Shown in pieces: positions 43,291 to 53,155 of a DNA stretch of 64,000 nucleotides. The notes under the pieces are model-generated. The model was not told where the DNA came from. It saw nothing but the letters and a program-made list of their open reading frames with translations, and did not search any database. A program made the position numbers and the translations under genes. This DNA comes from Blastomussa wellsi. Its lineage: Eukaryota; Cnidaria; Anthozoa; Scleractinia; Plerogyridae. Where the stretch lies: assembly GCA_947652115.1 (NCBI GenBank), contig OX393572.1:9436611-9500610 (forward strand), written 5' to 3'. The number at the start of each line of letters is the position of its first letter. Position 1 is the stretch's first letter.

Positions 43291-44119
43291 GTTGCCAGTC
43301 CCATTGCATTCTTCACTATCCTTCGAGTCTCTGAGTTTGTTTATCATGATCTGATTGTTGACCCGATCCACGTTTTGTCAATGCCCCCCCAGCTACAAAG
43401 GGCATATTATAAAAAATCATTTTAACTGACTAAAGATCGAACGCTCTCAGGAGGTTTCAATGATATTTTTGTGGAAATTGAATGATAATCAATGAGCTTC
43501 TGAACGTGTGGTAGCAGTTTTTTAAACAACTGTGCCCACGAGTCAAGATTTTTATAGTATATGTGCTGAAGCTAAGAGAATTCGTCCACTACAATTTAAC
43601 CAAAGCATTATTTTGAATCGCTTGGCGGTTCTAAAATGTCCTTCAAGGGTATTGAAGAAATCAAGAAATTTGGTCCCATCGCCCATGGTTGGCTTGCATC
43701 AAGAAATAGCCTATCAGGAATCCCCTTATACCAGCACTTGAAGTCTAGCCAACCAGCTGTTTTTCTGCCCCTTATGATGTCTCACATGGCTGTCATTCTG
43801 AATTTCTCATCTCTTGCAAGAGGGGCATACAGGGGTATTGTTATGACCAGTGATTAGGAATAGGTTTCCTTGTATTTTTTATTGATTAGAAGAGCAAAGA
43901 TTCAGAAAACCAATTACGTCTATTGAGTGCGAAAAGTTTGAAGAAAGTTGGGTGTCAGACTTAAGTCGAAGAAAATGGACATAAGTGCTGAAAGTCTTTG
44001 ATCAGTGGATGGTTGAGAGAAATGAAGCAGTAATTAAACTGAGTTACAGTCACTGTGGTGAGCCATTGATAAACGAGAATCTAGCAGCTGGATTTCGTCT
44101 TGGCCCGATTAATGCGAAG
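43291..44119. other. Possible decayed N-terminal part of the DUF3504 gene
   Basis: Frames at 43532-43857 and around 43985-44110 (KVFDQWMVERNEAVIKLSYS) lie on the same strand directly before the recombinase relic but show no certain match. They may be its decayed beginning. Confidence 0.25.
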
Positions 44120-44592
44120 TTAGCAAAGAAGACGGACAAGAATATCAAGGAAAGACTATATGAAATGATAATAATAATAATAATAATAATGATACAAGAT
44201 TTATACCATGCCAGTGGGAGGTGTGGGAAGCGCAGTGGCCTAATGGTTAGTGCGCTTGTCTCCAGATCGAGTGGTCTGGGGGGTTCAAGCCCTGCCTGGG
44301 TACATTGTGTTGTGTTCTTGGGCAAGACACTTTACTCTCACGGTGCCTCTCTCCACCCAGGTGTATAAATGGGTACTGGCGATGGACTAGCGTACCATCC
44401 AGGGGGGAGTAGAAATACTCCTAGTCGCTTCATGCTACGGAAACTGGAGATAAGCGCCGGCCTGATGAGCCACTTTGGCTCAAATGTAGACTTTACCTTA
44501 GAAAAGAAGATGGACAAGAATGTCCAGGAAAGACTTTATATGAAATGATAATAATGATAATAATAATTATAAAAGACTTACACCGTCCCAGT
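44120..44592. repeat. 95-bp direct repeats flanking the SINE
   Basis: Bases 44120-44215 (from TTAGCAAAGAAGACGGACAA to CCATGCCAGT) and 44498-44592 (from TTAGAAAAGAAGATGGACAA to CCGTCCCAGT) are direct copies with about 15% divergence including an (ATA)n stretch. They exactly border the SINE at 44216-44497. The right copy is the coding one (KKDGQECPGKTLYEM). Confidence 0.8.
44216..44497 (+). repeat. tRNA-derived SINE (family 1), copy 3
   Basis: It has the tRNA-like head (GCGCAGTGGCCTAATGGTTA, then GGTTCAAGCCCTG as B-box) and the same body as copies 1 and 2 (TTCTTGGGCAAGACACTTTA, CCCAGGTGTATAAATGGGTA, CGCTTCATGCTACGG). It lacks part of the GGCGAATTTACTGCTGG block, a deletion between GGGTACTGGCG and ATGGACTAGCG. 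Confidence 0.9.
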
Positions 44593-46419
44593 ATCCTAAT
44601 GTTCAAAGGGGATTTACAAAACATGAAAAAATCAAGTAGTATTCAAACGTTTTTACGTGTGAATTAAGGCTGTGAAATCTGAGAGAAATGTGACTTTGAT
44701 TGACAAAACAGGTTGTAAATTGAGAAGTTTGAATTCCGCTTTTCAAATGAAAGAAAAAGCTGGACAAGGAATAGGTACAGTTGTCAACAAGGCTAATCTT
44801 ATTACGGAGGAACAAGAAAACTATTTGTGGGAAAACAGGTTTTCAGGGAGTGAGAACGGAGAGCTGCTTTGCCATACTTTTGAACGGGCTTTTTGCATTC
44901 AGTTTGCTCTAAGGGATGGGAAGGAACAAAGGAATTTGAGATTTAACAACTCTCAGTTATCGTTCCAACATGACGAATCGGGTAATGAATTATTACAGTA
45001 TATGGAGAATATCAGTAAAACTAACAATGGTGGATTGAGCCATTTGCGTACCAAAAGGAAAGTTGTTCAGGCATATAAGAATTTAACCAATGTAGAGCGT
45101 TGCCCAGTTGAGCTGTATAAGAAATACTTGCCTCACGTGCCAAAAGAAATCAGTGACAACGCAGTCTATTTGCGGGTTTTGTCCAAGCCAAAAGGGGACT
45201 TATGCAGAGCTTGACGTTGTGACCTGTGGGGTCACCAATGCGACTGGATTTGGTCCGCTGGCGACTAACTTTTCACATGTGGTCGCCAGTGTGGCCACCG
45301 CGATTTCAAGCTATCATTTCCTAAGATCCATGACGAAATGAATGAATGTTAATTGTAAACCACGACAAATGTAATTTCTCATCACTTTCATGTAAAAAGT
45401 CGTCTAAACCGCCTTAACTATAATTACTATTGTGAAATCAGTTATCTTCATGTTTGGTTGAAAGCATTCCGGAAGTGCCATTTGTTCCTAAAATGAGATT
45501 TTTGCAAAAAGAAAATTCTTTACCACTTGATTGTAAACTATGGTCTATCCATTTCAACCGAAATAACATTCGTTTTCACAATGCAATTAGCGGTATGTAG
45601 TAGGAAAATAGGGAGTTAATTTAATTTAAGAAAGCTTGCATTATGATTGACCAGAAACTGAATGCATGTGCCGACTGTATATTTGTCGTAGCTTCTCATG
45701 AATAAAACTATAGTTTTCTTTTTCATTGCCAATATTTTGTAGTTCCTAAAGAGCATGTGAAAGAATAAAATGCATTGATAGTAGATCGTAAACGGCCGAA
45801 ACACAAACCTCAGACACACGCATTAGCATTTTGTGTTTTGTTTTGTTGGAGACATCGGATTTCTTCTTGTCTTGCGGTAAGACCCGAAAACTTTCGCATT
45901 CTCTCCAGTCAAGCTATTTTTAGGTTTCCCAAAAAGCGGTTAGTATTTTGGTCATATGTCAATTTAACTTTTCTTCCAATCATGCAATGTATCTCAAGTT
46001 TTAACAAAAATAGCCCGCTTTTGACTTTCAACATTTGTATTTATTCCCGCTTGTGATTGAATTCAATTACCGTATTTAGCACGTCAGCACGCTACCGATT
46101 TTTCTGCCCGGCGTGACTCGTCAAGATGGATGCTTCAAAGACTTCGACTTGAAAAAAGGTTGACTTGAAACAAACTGCTTTAACGGCCAAAAAAAGAAAG
46201 ATGATCAAACCAAATTGAATAAGGAAGGCGTATTTCAGCGTTGAAATTATTTTTATGTTCACTACGACTTACTTTCAAATGTACCGGTAACTTTTTGTTT
46301 GGTTTGGTTTGTACAGAAAATACAAGGAAGAGACTAAAGGGTTCCAAAAACGATTGAATACAAGCTTGCATGCCGTTTTGAACTCTTCCAATTCCCACCG
46401 GTTGCAAATCGAAATTATA

Positions 46420-46549
46420 GTTTTACACACACGCACATGGAATTGCCACGTGCAGTAGCCACAAATTAATGAACACGGAAACCTGTTTTACACACACGCA
46501 CATGGAATTGCCACGTGCAGTAGCCACAAATTAATGAACACGGAAACCT
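46420..46549. repeat. Perfect 65-bp tandem duplication
   Basis: Two identical 65-bp units (46420-46484, 46485-46549) start GTTTTACACACACGCACATG and end ACACGGAAACCT. The absence of mismatches indicates a recent event or an assembly artefact. They lie in the gap of the DUF3504 relic. Confidence 0.9.
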
Positions 46550-46915
46550 GTGGAAACTTTCAAGAAAAAAGAAAATTTTTGGTGACCAAATCTTAAAACG
46601 TAGGAGCCATCTGGCCCCAAGGTTTTTTTTCTAAAGTCAAGCCCTGTTATGGTATTACAATAAAGCAATGGGGAGGGAAACATTAGGAAATGTAGTAAAG
46701 ATTATCATGCAAAGGCATTTTACAAATCACTCACTTCGGCCAAGTTGTGCACACGGCTGTACGAAGGTGGTGTGCCAGAACAAGTTATTGTACAAAACAC
46801 TGGTCACCGATCATGTGATGGGGTTAGGGAGTAAAAGTGTACCTGATCAACACTTAAAAGAAAAGAGAGTGATATCTTGCAGGGAGCGACTCCTAAGAAG
46901 GCTGAAATAGATGGC

Positions 46916-47587
46916 AAGGAAAAAGATGAAAAACTGTTAACAATGCTGTTGAGCAAAAATATGGTGAACAAAGAGAAGAAACAGGGTCCTAAAATCGTCA
47001 TTTCCCACAAGTAAGAAAGATTGCCACTGTTAGATGTGCACTAAATAAACTGTGAAATGTTTGTGTCTATATGTCTGGAATGGTACTTTCTAAGTTCAGA
47101 TGTACATTAAAAACATTTTGACATTCACAAATTTTAAAAAAAATTACTGAGCAGAGAAAGAAATGAAGGTGATACCACAGTCAGTCAGCCAACTACAATA
47201 TTTAGCCAACTACAATATTTAGTGTCTTAGCTCGTTTAGGATTACCCCTGATAATTCCCCTGCTACCAAAACGGACCGCCACCATTTTCCTCAGACACTT
47301 GGACTAGGCTGAACATTACTCAGGGTTATTTCTCAAGGCTGAAATCGCCAATGTAATGCAGAGAAAGAACAATACGATATTATGAAGGTCAGTAATTATT
47401 TCTATAAAACATATGGCAGCACAAATTATGAGAACACTTGCAAGACTGATTCCCAAGTCCTTGGGTCCATTTAATTTCCCGGTGGAAAGGAAAGAATTCG
47501 ATTTCCGGTGACAAATGAGCATACCTTGTTTAACATGTGACCATTGCCGTTGTTTTGAATAGACCATATTCACGATAGCTGCCATTT
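46916..47587. other. Intronic, nothing recognised
   Basis: No coding or repeat similarity was seen, apart from a 16-bp tandem (ATTTAGCCAACTACAAT) at about 47190-47220. Confidence 0.45.
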
Positions 47588-47738
47588 AACAAATAGATGT
47601 GAGCTTGTTGTGGTACGTCCTCTAACTAATCAACCACAAATTTCTTCATCACATTGTCTGCCCAAAAATTTGACAATGTCATGAAGAAATTTGTGGTCAA
47701 TTAGAGGATGTACCACAACAAGCTTACATCTATTTGTT
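47588..47738. mobile_element. Foldback MITE, 151 bp
   Basis: The arms AACAAATAGATGTGAGCTTG, continuing TTGTGGTACGTCCTCTAA, and their complement at the right end pair over about 68 bp around CACATTGTCTGCCC. Confidence 0.85.
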
Positions 47739-48464
47739 GACGATCCCATTCAACGCGTTTCACGTCAAACTTTGGAGTTCCCCTTCACAGATTAATTCAA
47801 TCCCAATCCATGTTCATCTTGAAAACAAATTTGATGATTTCCTCCTCTACAGAGTCCCTTTGGATGGAATTTCTGCAGTTATGGTAAAAGATGGTTTTCA
47901 TATTGTAATGCAAATTAGCCACATTGTCTGCCAGGGGGTTAAACATTGAAATAATGCTGTTACTCGGAAATTCGGACGGTCTAAATAGTGAAGTATCCCA
48001 CAGTAAAGCCACATTTGAGAGCCAAATTATGGAATAATGATTTCATTATAAGGTTACCTTGACTTTTTAACTACGCAAGCCGTTTTCTTTTCTATAAAGA
48101 GCCAAAATTGCATTAAACTTAGAATATTTAAACCACAAAACAGAAACCAAAGCATGGCTATGAAAAAAAATTATCAGACATAATAAGGAACCAGCTGAAA
48201 TTTGTCGATTTAGGCTTGTTTGCCCCCACACAAATCACATGAATAATTTGCATTTCAGGAGACTCGAAAGAGTTTCTCACTAGTGTAGTGCTTGTAAAAC
48301 GATGCAGGATTACAGAAAAGTGCTTACGATAATTCGGTCAAAGTATGAATAGACTTAAAACTCATTTGTTGGGCAATACTTTAAGAATGTTAATGACGTC
48401 ATAGCAGTTACCATGCCAACACCCCGCCAGTGACAAAAGACATCCAAAATTTCAGTTTTTGGCA
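47739..48464. other. Intronic, nothing recognised
   Basis: A 71-codon frame at 47734-47949 has no family resemblance. Confidence 0.45.
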
Positions 48465-48775
48465 ATTATCTTTAAAACTAAGTCGGTGACCTGCCATTTT
48501 TATTTCTTTATTTAAAAGCTCCCTTAATTCTACATCTTTTTTTTTTTATTTTTTTTATCTTTTTTTATTTTATTTTTTTTTTTTTATTGAAAATATATAT
48601 ATAAAAAAAAAATTATCTAGTGGAAATTTAATTGTATTGAAAAAGGCGTTTTATAAATTGCAAGAAATTCCACTGGATAATTTTTGCCCAAACTTTTCTA
48701 TTTGAATCAGCATATTGATTGTTAATCGCATGCAAAAAATCAAGGTAGGTCACCGAGTTAATTTTCGAGATAAAA
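48465..48775. mobile_element. TIR element with poly(T) core
   Basis: The left end (TATCTTTAAAACTAAGTCGG and GTGACCTGCC) is the complement of the right end (GGTAGGTCACCGAGTTAATT and TTCGAGATA). An inner inverted pair (AATTATCTAGTGGAAATT and GAAATTCCACTGGATAATT) and a T-rich low-complexity core at 48531-48600 follow. The end coordinates are approximate. Confidence 0.65.
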
Positions 48776-49262
48776 AGAAATGTTTTTCGCACGTTTCATT
48801 TCCGGTTTAGCGAATTTCAGATGTAGCGCACGCATCTTTAATGGAAATTTGGATCCAAAGATGACGCGAGCTATGAAAGCGCGCGTGCGCAGCTGAAAAC
48901 CCTTCCGAGCCTCCTTCAATGAGGAAAAAAACATGGCGGCTATCGTGAATAAAGTCATTTCTGTTGCCCATTGATCGCTTAGTTGTGCCTAAATAGTTCC
49001 GTTTAGAGGGACAGCCGAGAGATACTGGGGACAACTTTCCGACTCGGCTGGCTCTCGGAAAATTCTCGGTGAATTCAATATGGCGTCTCATTCCTGGCTC
49101 GTTTCTCTACTTCAATAAGCTCGCATCGAGGAAGAAAGGAGAATAATAAGAAGAAAAGTATGTTTTCTAATATACTAGTTTGAAATCCTAATCCATGAGT
49201 ACTTAGAGGCTCGTTTGCAAAGCGTTCATATGAGATCGTGTAAGATGGAGGCAGCTTACGTA
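48776..49262. other. Intronic, nothing recognised
   Basis: Two ATGGCGGCT/ATGGCGTCT words occur, but no supported gene. Confidence 0.4.
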
Positions 49263-49800
49263 CTTTGTCCCTCTAAGCGGTACTATGTAATAAGGTAGTA
49301 CTGCTCAGAGGGTCAAACTTCATATATAAGTATATGACCTCCATTAAGCCTTACTTTGGATTTTATTGAACAATCACAGGCTTTTCTGTTTAGGTTTCTA
49401 CTAGGTCAGAGATTATCAGAACATTTTTGGGCATAAAATATAATTATTGTGTCTGGTCTGTTGACTTGTCCCTCTAAGCGGTACTATGTAATAAGGTAGT
49501 ACCGCTCAGAGGGTCAAACTTCATATATAAGTATATGACCTCCATTAAGTCTTACTTTGGATTTTATTGAACAATCACAGGCTTTTCTGTTTAGGTTTCT
49601 ACTAGATCAGAGAATATCAGAACATTTTGGGGCATAAAATATATTTTTATCTTATCTGTTCTGTTGACTTGTCCCATAAGCATATTGGATTTTATTACAT
49701 AATTATAAGCTTTGCTGTCAAGGTTTGTGCTAGCTCAGGACATAGTAAAAATCCTATAATTCTATAAATGGTCAAAACAGGCCAATGTTCTGTAACTTTC
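49263..49800. repeat. Tandem 201-bp repeat, each unit headed by a 44-nt hairpin
   Basis: Units 49265-49465 and 49466-49666 are about 96% identical. A third, shorter and strongly diverged unit follows (TTGGATTTTATTACATAATT, about 49685-49760). Each full unit begins CCCTCTAAGCGGTACTATGT and AATAAGGTAGTACCGCTCAG AGGG, a nearly perfect stem of about 19 bp with a short loop. There is no coding capacity. Confidence 0.85.
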
Positions 49801-50366
49801 TTTGCAAGTCCAGTCTGATATACATTAAATTGCTAATAAAAAAAGTTAATTATTCTTTCTGAATGTTGTCTTGTTTCTCAGGGTGGCACTGCGTTGAAAA
49901 TGTTATCATCTGGTGTGCATTCAAACCTTGCTGTTAAGGACAAAAATATTCGTTCAAATATGAAAGGCCACCCAAATGGTTGTAGGCAATAAACACTGGG
50001 TATTTGTTTCATTCAATGGCATTCATATTTTTTTTACAATTATCACTCCTCCAACAACTTCTTAGATATATGAAGGTAAGGAGGGAGAGCAAGAATAAAA
50101 CATTCAATTAATAGGATGTTGATGTCTTCAAAAATGGTGATATAAAAATTGAGAGGACTGTACCAGTATGCTTGCCGTAACTGCAGAAAACACTTTGCCT
50201 GTTGTTTATTTTTTGGGGTGTTTAGCTAGATGGATAAAACGATCATTTGACCAATACACAGGTAAAAAAAATAAATTGAAACAAAGCCAATGTAAATCTT
50301 GAGCCTAAATAATATTATGGCGACTTACATTTCAGTTTGTAGAATTTCTCAGCAGGGAGCAACTCC
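49801..50366. other. Intronic, nothing recognised
   Basis: No coding or repeat similarity was seen. Confidence 0.45.
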
Positions 50367-50531
50367 AGTAGTAATACTGGGGTTTAATGAATACCACCTC
50401 GTCACTCAACCGTTTATATATCTTCGCCCAAGTGAAAGAAGCTTGCTTTTTGCTCGCTTCTTTCACTTGGGCGAAGATATATAAACGGTTGAGTTCCGAG
50501 GTTGTATTCATTAAACCCCAGTATTACTACT
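50367..50531. mobile_element. Foldback MITE, 165 bp, about 74-bp arms
   Basis: The left arm AGTAGTAATACTGGGGTTTA, continuing to CTTCGCCCAAGTGAAAGAAG, is almost perfectly complementary to the right arm around a short TTGCTTTTTGC loop. It lies about 280 bp before the first A gene. Confidence 0.9.
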
Positions 50532-50811
50532 TGTAGAAGAACAACCCTGTCAGGTTCGAACAATTTTGAGAGAGGAAAATCTGCGGCAACCAAATTCAAG
50601 CAGCACAGACAACAAAATATTTTTTTTCAAAGAAACTCGCTTTGCAGGTTCAAACAATTTGACAGAAGCGTCGGCTTCCAAAAATACGAGGAGCAAACAA
50701 CTGCGAGTGGTTGCTGCGAAATCGGAAAAAGAACTGCGGCAAAAAGTGCGACAGAAATTATTGCGCGCAGCACAACCGGCAAATAAAAAAAAGAATGTAA
50801 AAGCCGGCGCC

Positions 50812-50979
50812 ATGTCGCAGCTGTGGTATGGGAGTTTTGACCGACCACCGACTATGCGGGCATTGCGGAGGGCACACGCAGCGGTCAAAGAAAAAGCGGA
50901 GAGAAAAGAAATGGGTTGGGATGAGGTGCATGATGAACTGTTACAGGCTCCTTTTTGTGAAAAACTTTCAGAGTGCTGA
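50812..50979 (+). CDS. Protein A, copy 1 (small, basic, MSQLW family)
   Basis: 55 residues: MSQLWYGSFDRPPTMRALRR, a Lys/Glu-rich middle and GWDEVHDELLQAPFCEKLSE. The Met was chosen because the homologue at 2903-3085 starts at the same residue. An in-frame upstream extension from 50566 exists (SSTDNKIFFFKETRF), but it contains repeat-like sequence and is not conserved in copy 2. The function is unknown; the Arg-rich N-terminus suggests nucleic-acid binding (inference). It is followed by B after 36 bp. Confidence 0.55.
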   Translation: MSQLWYGSFDRPPTMRALRRAHAAVKEKAERKEMGWDEVHDELLQAPFCEKLSEC

Positions 50980-51015
50980 AATTTTGTCTTTTCAGCACTC
51001 AGGAATGTAAACAAC

Positions 51016-51252
51016 GTGACTGTTGCCAAGGAAAGACATAATATTTTAAAGGTTGAAAGTATAAGAGAAAGCGTCATGTTTTTGTTGTTAATTCATATCA
51101 TCGCATATGCAATAGATGAACTTTCTTCGCCGCCCCTGCTGAATGATGTTAGAAGAATAACATACGAGTGTGTTCAGGCTATTGAAGAGGCACAGAAACG
51201 AGCTTCGATTAACCCAAAAGACAACTCTTGCAATATGGCCGGTCACGCGTGA
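51016..51252 (+). CDS. Protein B, copy 1 (78 residues, one hydrophobic helix)
   Basis: It reads MTVAKERHNILKVESIRESV, then MFLLLIHIIAYAIDELSSPP, giving one hydrophobic segment at residues 20-34. An amphipathic part with LNDVRRITYECVQAIEEAQK follows, and it ends CNMAGHA. The stop is at 51250-51252, overlapping the TCACGCGTGA palindrome (51243-51252). The protein sequence is the same in copy 2. The function is unknown. It converges on the C gene, with 36 bp between the stop codons. Confidence 0.5.
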   Translation: MTVAKERHNILKVESIRESVMFLLLIHIIAYAIDELSSPPLLNDVRRITYECVQAIEEAQKRASINPKDNSCNMAGHA

Positions 51253-51288
51253 CAGATGCGTCAATTTTTTATAATTTTGTCTCAAAGT

Positions 51289-51826
51289 TTAGTTCAAATT
51301 TGTGGTGGACGCCGTCAGTTTTTTTCGAAGCTCTTCACGAAGCTCTTGGCGAACCTGTTTTTTTATCATTTCAATATCCGGCGAATCGGACAGCTTCGCG
51401 AAGTTTTCCCGCAGCTTTTCTTTGAGTTCACGATAATTCTGCATTTCACGAGAGATCAGTTTGAATTCAGCGTCGGAAACATTGTTATTATCAAGAGCTT
51501 GAGAGACAGTTTTTTATCGAGTCATGCTTTGCCAGGGCCAGAGCTTGAATTTTTGTGTGCTTTTTAATTTTCCTTTCAAGCTTCTTGTTTACAACAGACA
51601 GGCCTGTGGAAGCAAACCCAAGGAGGGCGGCAATTCCAGCAACAGGCGCACCGACCAAACTTCCGAGGCCAGTAACAGAAGATGCGATGGCCCCGGAAGA
51701 AAGGAAGGCACTTGTAACGCCAAGAGATACCACGGAATAGTGAATCATTTTGTGAGCTTTCTTGTATTTTTTCAATACAAGCCTCCGGTGTTCAGCCTCA
51801 TCGGCAATTTCTTTTTCAATTTTATA
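51289..51826 (-). pseudogene. Protein C, copy 1 (coiled coil, Gly/Ala-rich hydrophobic region), truncated
   Basis: On the minus strand, KIEKEIADEAEHRRLVLKKY, then KKAHKMIHYSVVSLGVTSAF, a glycine/alanine-rich hydrophobic hairpin (GLGSLVGAPVAGIAALLGFA) and NKKLERKIKKHTKIQALALA. A one-base shift in an A-run follows at about 51515. The C-terminal coiled coil is SDAEFKLISREMQNYRELKE and SDSPDIEMIKKQVRQELREE, with a stop at 51289-51291. The start of the gene is lost at the tandem-duplication junction. I recognise the pattern from many coral gene models; the function is unknown. The hydrophobic hairpin suggests membrane insertion (inference). Confidence 0.65.
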
Positions 51827-51838
51827 AAAGCTGGCGCC

Positions 51839-52006
51839 ATGTCGCAGCTGTGGTATGGGAGTTTTGACCGACCACCGACTATGCGGGCATTGCGGAGGGC
51901 ACACGCAGCGGTCAAAGAAAAAGCGGAGAAAAAAGAAATGGGTTGGGATGAGGTGCATGATGAACTGTTACAGGCTCCTTTTTGTGAAAAACTTTCAGAG
52001 TGCTGA
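51839..52006 (+). CDS. Protein A, copy 2
   Basis: It is the same 55-residue protein as at 50812-50979 except for one Arg to Lys change in the basic middle. It starts at MSQLWYGSF and ends CEKLSEC. Upstream sequence derives from the C gene of copy 1, not from the native upstream region of copy 1, which supports the Met at 51839 as the true boundary of conserved coding. Confidence 0.55.
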   Translation: MSQLWYGSFDRPPTMRALRRAHAAVKEKAEKKEMGWDEVHDELLQAPFCEKLSEC

Positions 52007-52042
52007 AATTTTGTCTTTTCAGCACTCAGGAATGTAAACAAC

Positions 52043-52279
52043 GTGACTGTTGCCAAGGAAAGACATAATATTTTAAAGGTTGAAAGTATAAGAGAAAGCG
52101 TCATGTTTTTGTTGTTAATTCATATCATCGCATACGCAATAGATGAACTTTCTTCGCCGCCCCTGCTGAATGATGTTAGAAGAATAACATACGAGTGTGT
52201 TCAGGCTATTGAAGAGGCACAGAAACGAGCTTCGATTAACCCAAAAGACAACTCTTGCAATATGGCCGGTCACGCGTGA
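52043..52279 (+). CDS. Protein B, copy 2
   Basis: 78 residues, identical in sequence to copy 1 at 51016-51252. The only nucleotide difference noticed is silent (GCATAC versus GCATAT, near 52133). The stop again lies within the TCACGCGTGA palindrome (52270-52279). Confidence 0.5.
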   Translation: MTVAKERHNILKVESIRESVMFLLLIHIIAYAIDELSSPPLLNDVRRITYECVQAIEEAQKRASINPKDNSCNMAGHA

Positions 52280-52337
52280 CAGATGCGTCAATTTTTTATA
52301 ACAGAGAGAGAGATTTTTGTGTTTTTTGTCTCAAAGT

Positions 52338-52929
52338 TTAGTTCAAATTTGTGGTGGACGCCGTCAGTTTTTTTCGAAGCTCTTCACGAAGCTCTTGGCG
52401 AACCTGTTTTTTTATCATTTCAATATCCGGCGAATCGGACAGCTTCGCGAAGTTTTCCCGCAGCTTCTCTTTGAGTTCACGATATTTCTGCATTTCACGA
52501 GAGATCAGTTTGAATTCAGCGTCGGAAACATTGTTATTATCAAGAGCTTGAGAGACAGTTTTTTATCGAGTCATGCTTTGCCAGGGCCAGAGCTTGAATT
52601 TTCGTGTGCTTTTTAATTTTCCTTTCAAGCTTCTTGTTTACAACAGACAGGCCTGTGGAAGCAAACCCAAGGAGGGCGGCAATTCCAGCAACAGGCGCAC
52701 CGACCAAAATTCCGAGGCCAGTAACAGAAGATGTGACGGCCCCGGAAGAAAGGAAGGCACTTGTAACGCCAAGAGACACCACGGAATAGTGAATCATTTT
52801 GTGGGCTTTCTTGTATTTTTTCAATACAAGCCTCCGGTGTTCAGCCTCATCGGCAATTTCTTTTTCAATTTTGCTGATCTCAGTAAGCCGGAAATTTTCT
52901 GGGGTTTTTTCAAGGGGAAGCTCTGGATT
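52338..52929 (-). pseudogene. Protein C, copy 2 (longest copy)
   Basis: The frame continues further upstream than in copy 1 and includes LPLEKTPENFRLTEISKIEK before the EADEAEHRR-type coiled coil. It then has the Gly/Ala-rich hydrophobic hairpin (residues about 50-95 of the visible part), NKKLERKIKKHTKIQ, and a C-terminal coiled coil ending in KKLTASTTNLN at 52338-52340. It has the same one-base shift at the AAAAAAC run near 52560 as copy 1, so the shift predates the duplication. No clear ATG was found: the frame remains open to 53538, but that part is antisense to gene D and probably not coding. Confidence 0.6.
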
Positions 52930-53155
52930 AGGAGAGCGCACTTTTTTTTTTGGTTTTCGGCAACCAAATTTCCGCACAAACGCGCATGCATGCAAGAACA
53001 TCGGATTTTTTCTCCAACACCCAAATTTTCGCACAAGCAGCTTTGTATGGTCTCCGAGATTGGCAAGCAAATACCACTTTTCCAGCAAATACGCAAGCAA
53101 AGACGCATGCAAAGGTCGCCCAATTAAAGAAAGGGTTGCCGGAAGTATACAAAAA

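Larger units (their letters stand above)
44120..46915 (+). pseudogene. DUF3504 / Crypton-type tyrosine recombinase relic
   Basis: The frame 44498-44540 has KKDGQECPGKTLYEMI, the start of the DUF3504 helical region. The open frame 44672-45214 has LITEEQENYLWENRFSG, a FERAFCIQFALRDGKEQRNL block, LLQYMENISKTNNGGLSHLR, RCPVELYKKYLPHVP and VLSKPKGDL, the canonical order of the domain found in ZMYM, QRICH1 and KCTD1-type proteins. The C-terminal block resumes 1.45 kb later at 46668-46910: GRETLGNVVKIIMQ, then FTNHSLRPSCAHG (the H-x-L-R motif) and LLYKTLVTDHVMG. The expected catalytic Tyr region (GHRSxxGVRSYKR) has decayed. The gap may be an intron or an insertion. A SINE lies at its 5' end. Confidence 0.8.
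50800..52871. repeat. Tandem duplication of the A-B-C gene block (period 1027 bp)
   Basis: Copy 1 (about 50800-51826) and copy 2 (about 51827-52871) are nearly identical. The A start ATGTCGCAGCTG lies at 50812 and 51839. The junction is at about 51824, where CTTTTTCAATTTT of the C gene runs directly into ATAAAAGCTGGCGCC upstream of the second A gene. Copy 2 carries an extra AGAGAGAGAGATTTTTGTG at about 52302-52320. The fusion truncates the C gene of copy 1. Confidence 0.92.

Noticed and set aside
48531..48600. Poly(T) tract as a retrotransposon tail
   Set aside because: It lies in the middle of a TIR element with complementary ends, not at the 3' end of a retroelement.
50299..50599. Two opposite-strand 61-residue proteins sharing PFIYLRPSERS
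   Set aside because: Both are readings of the perfect foldback MITE 50367-50531.
52799..53155. N-terminal extension of gene D upstream of 53156
   Set aside because: It is antisense to gene C, and MSSQQL at 53156 is the first Met outside C.
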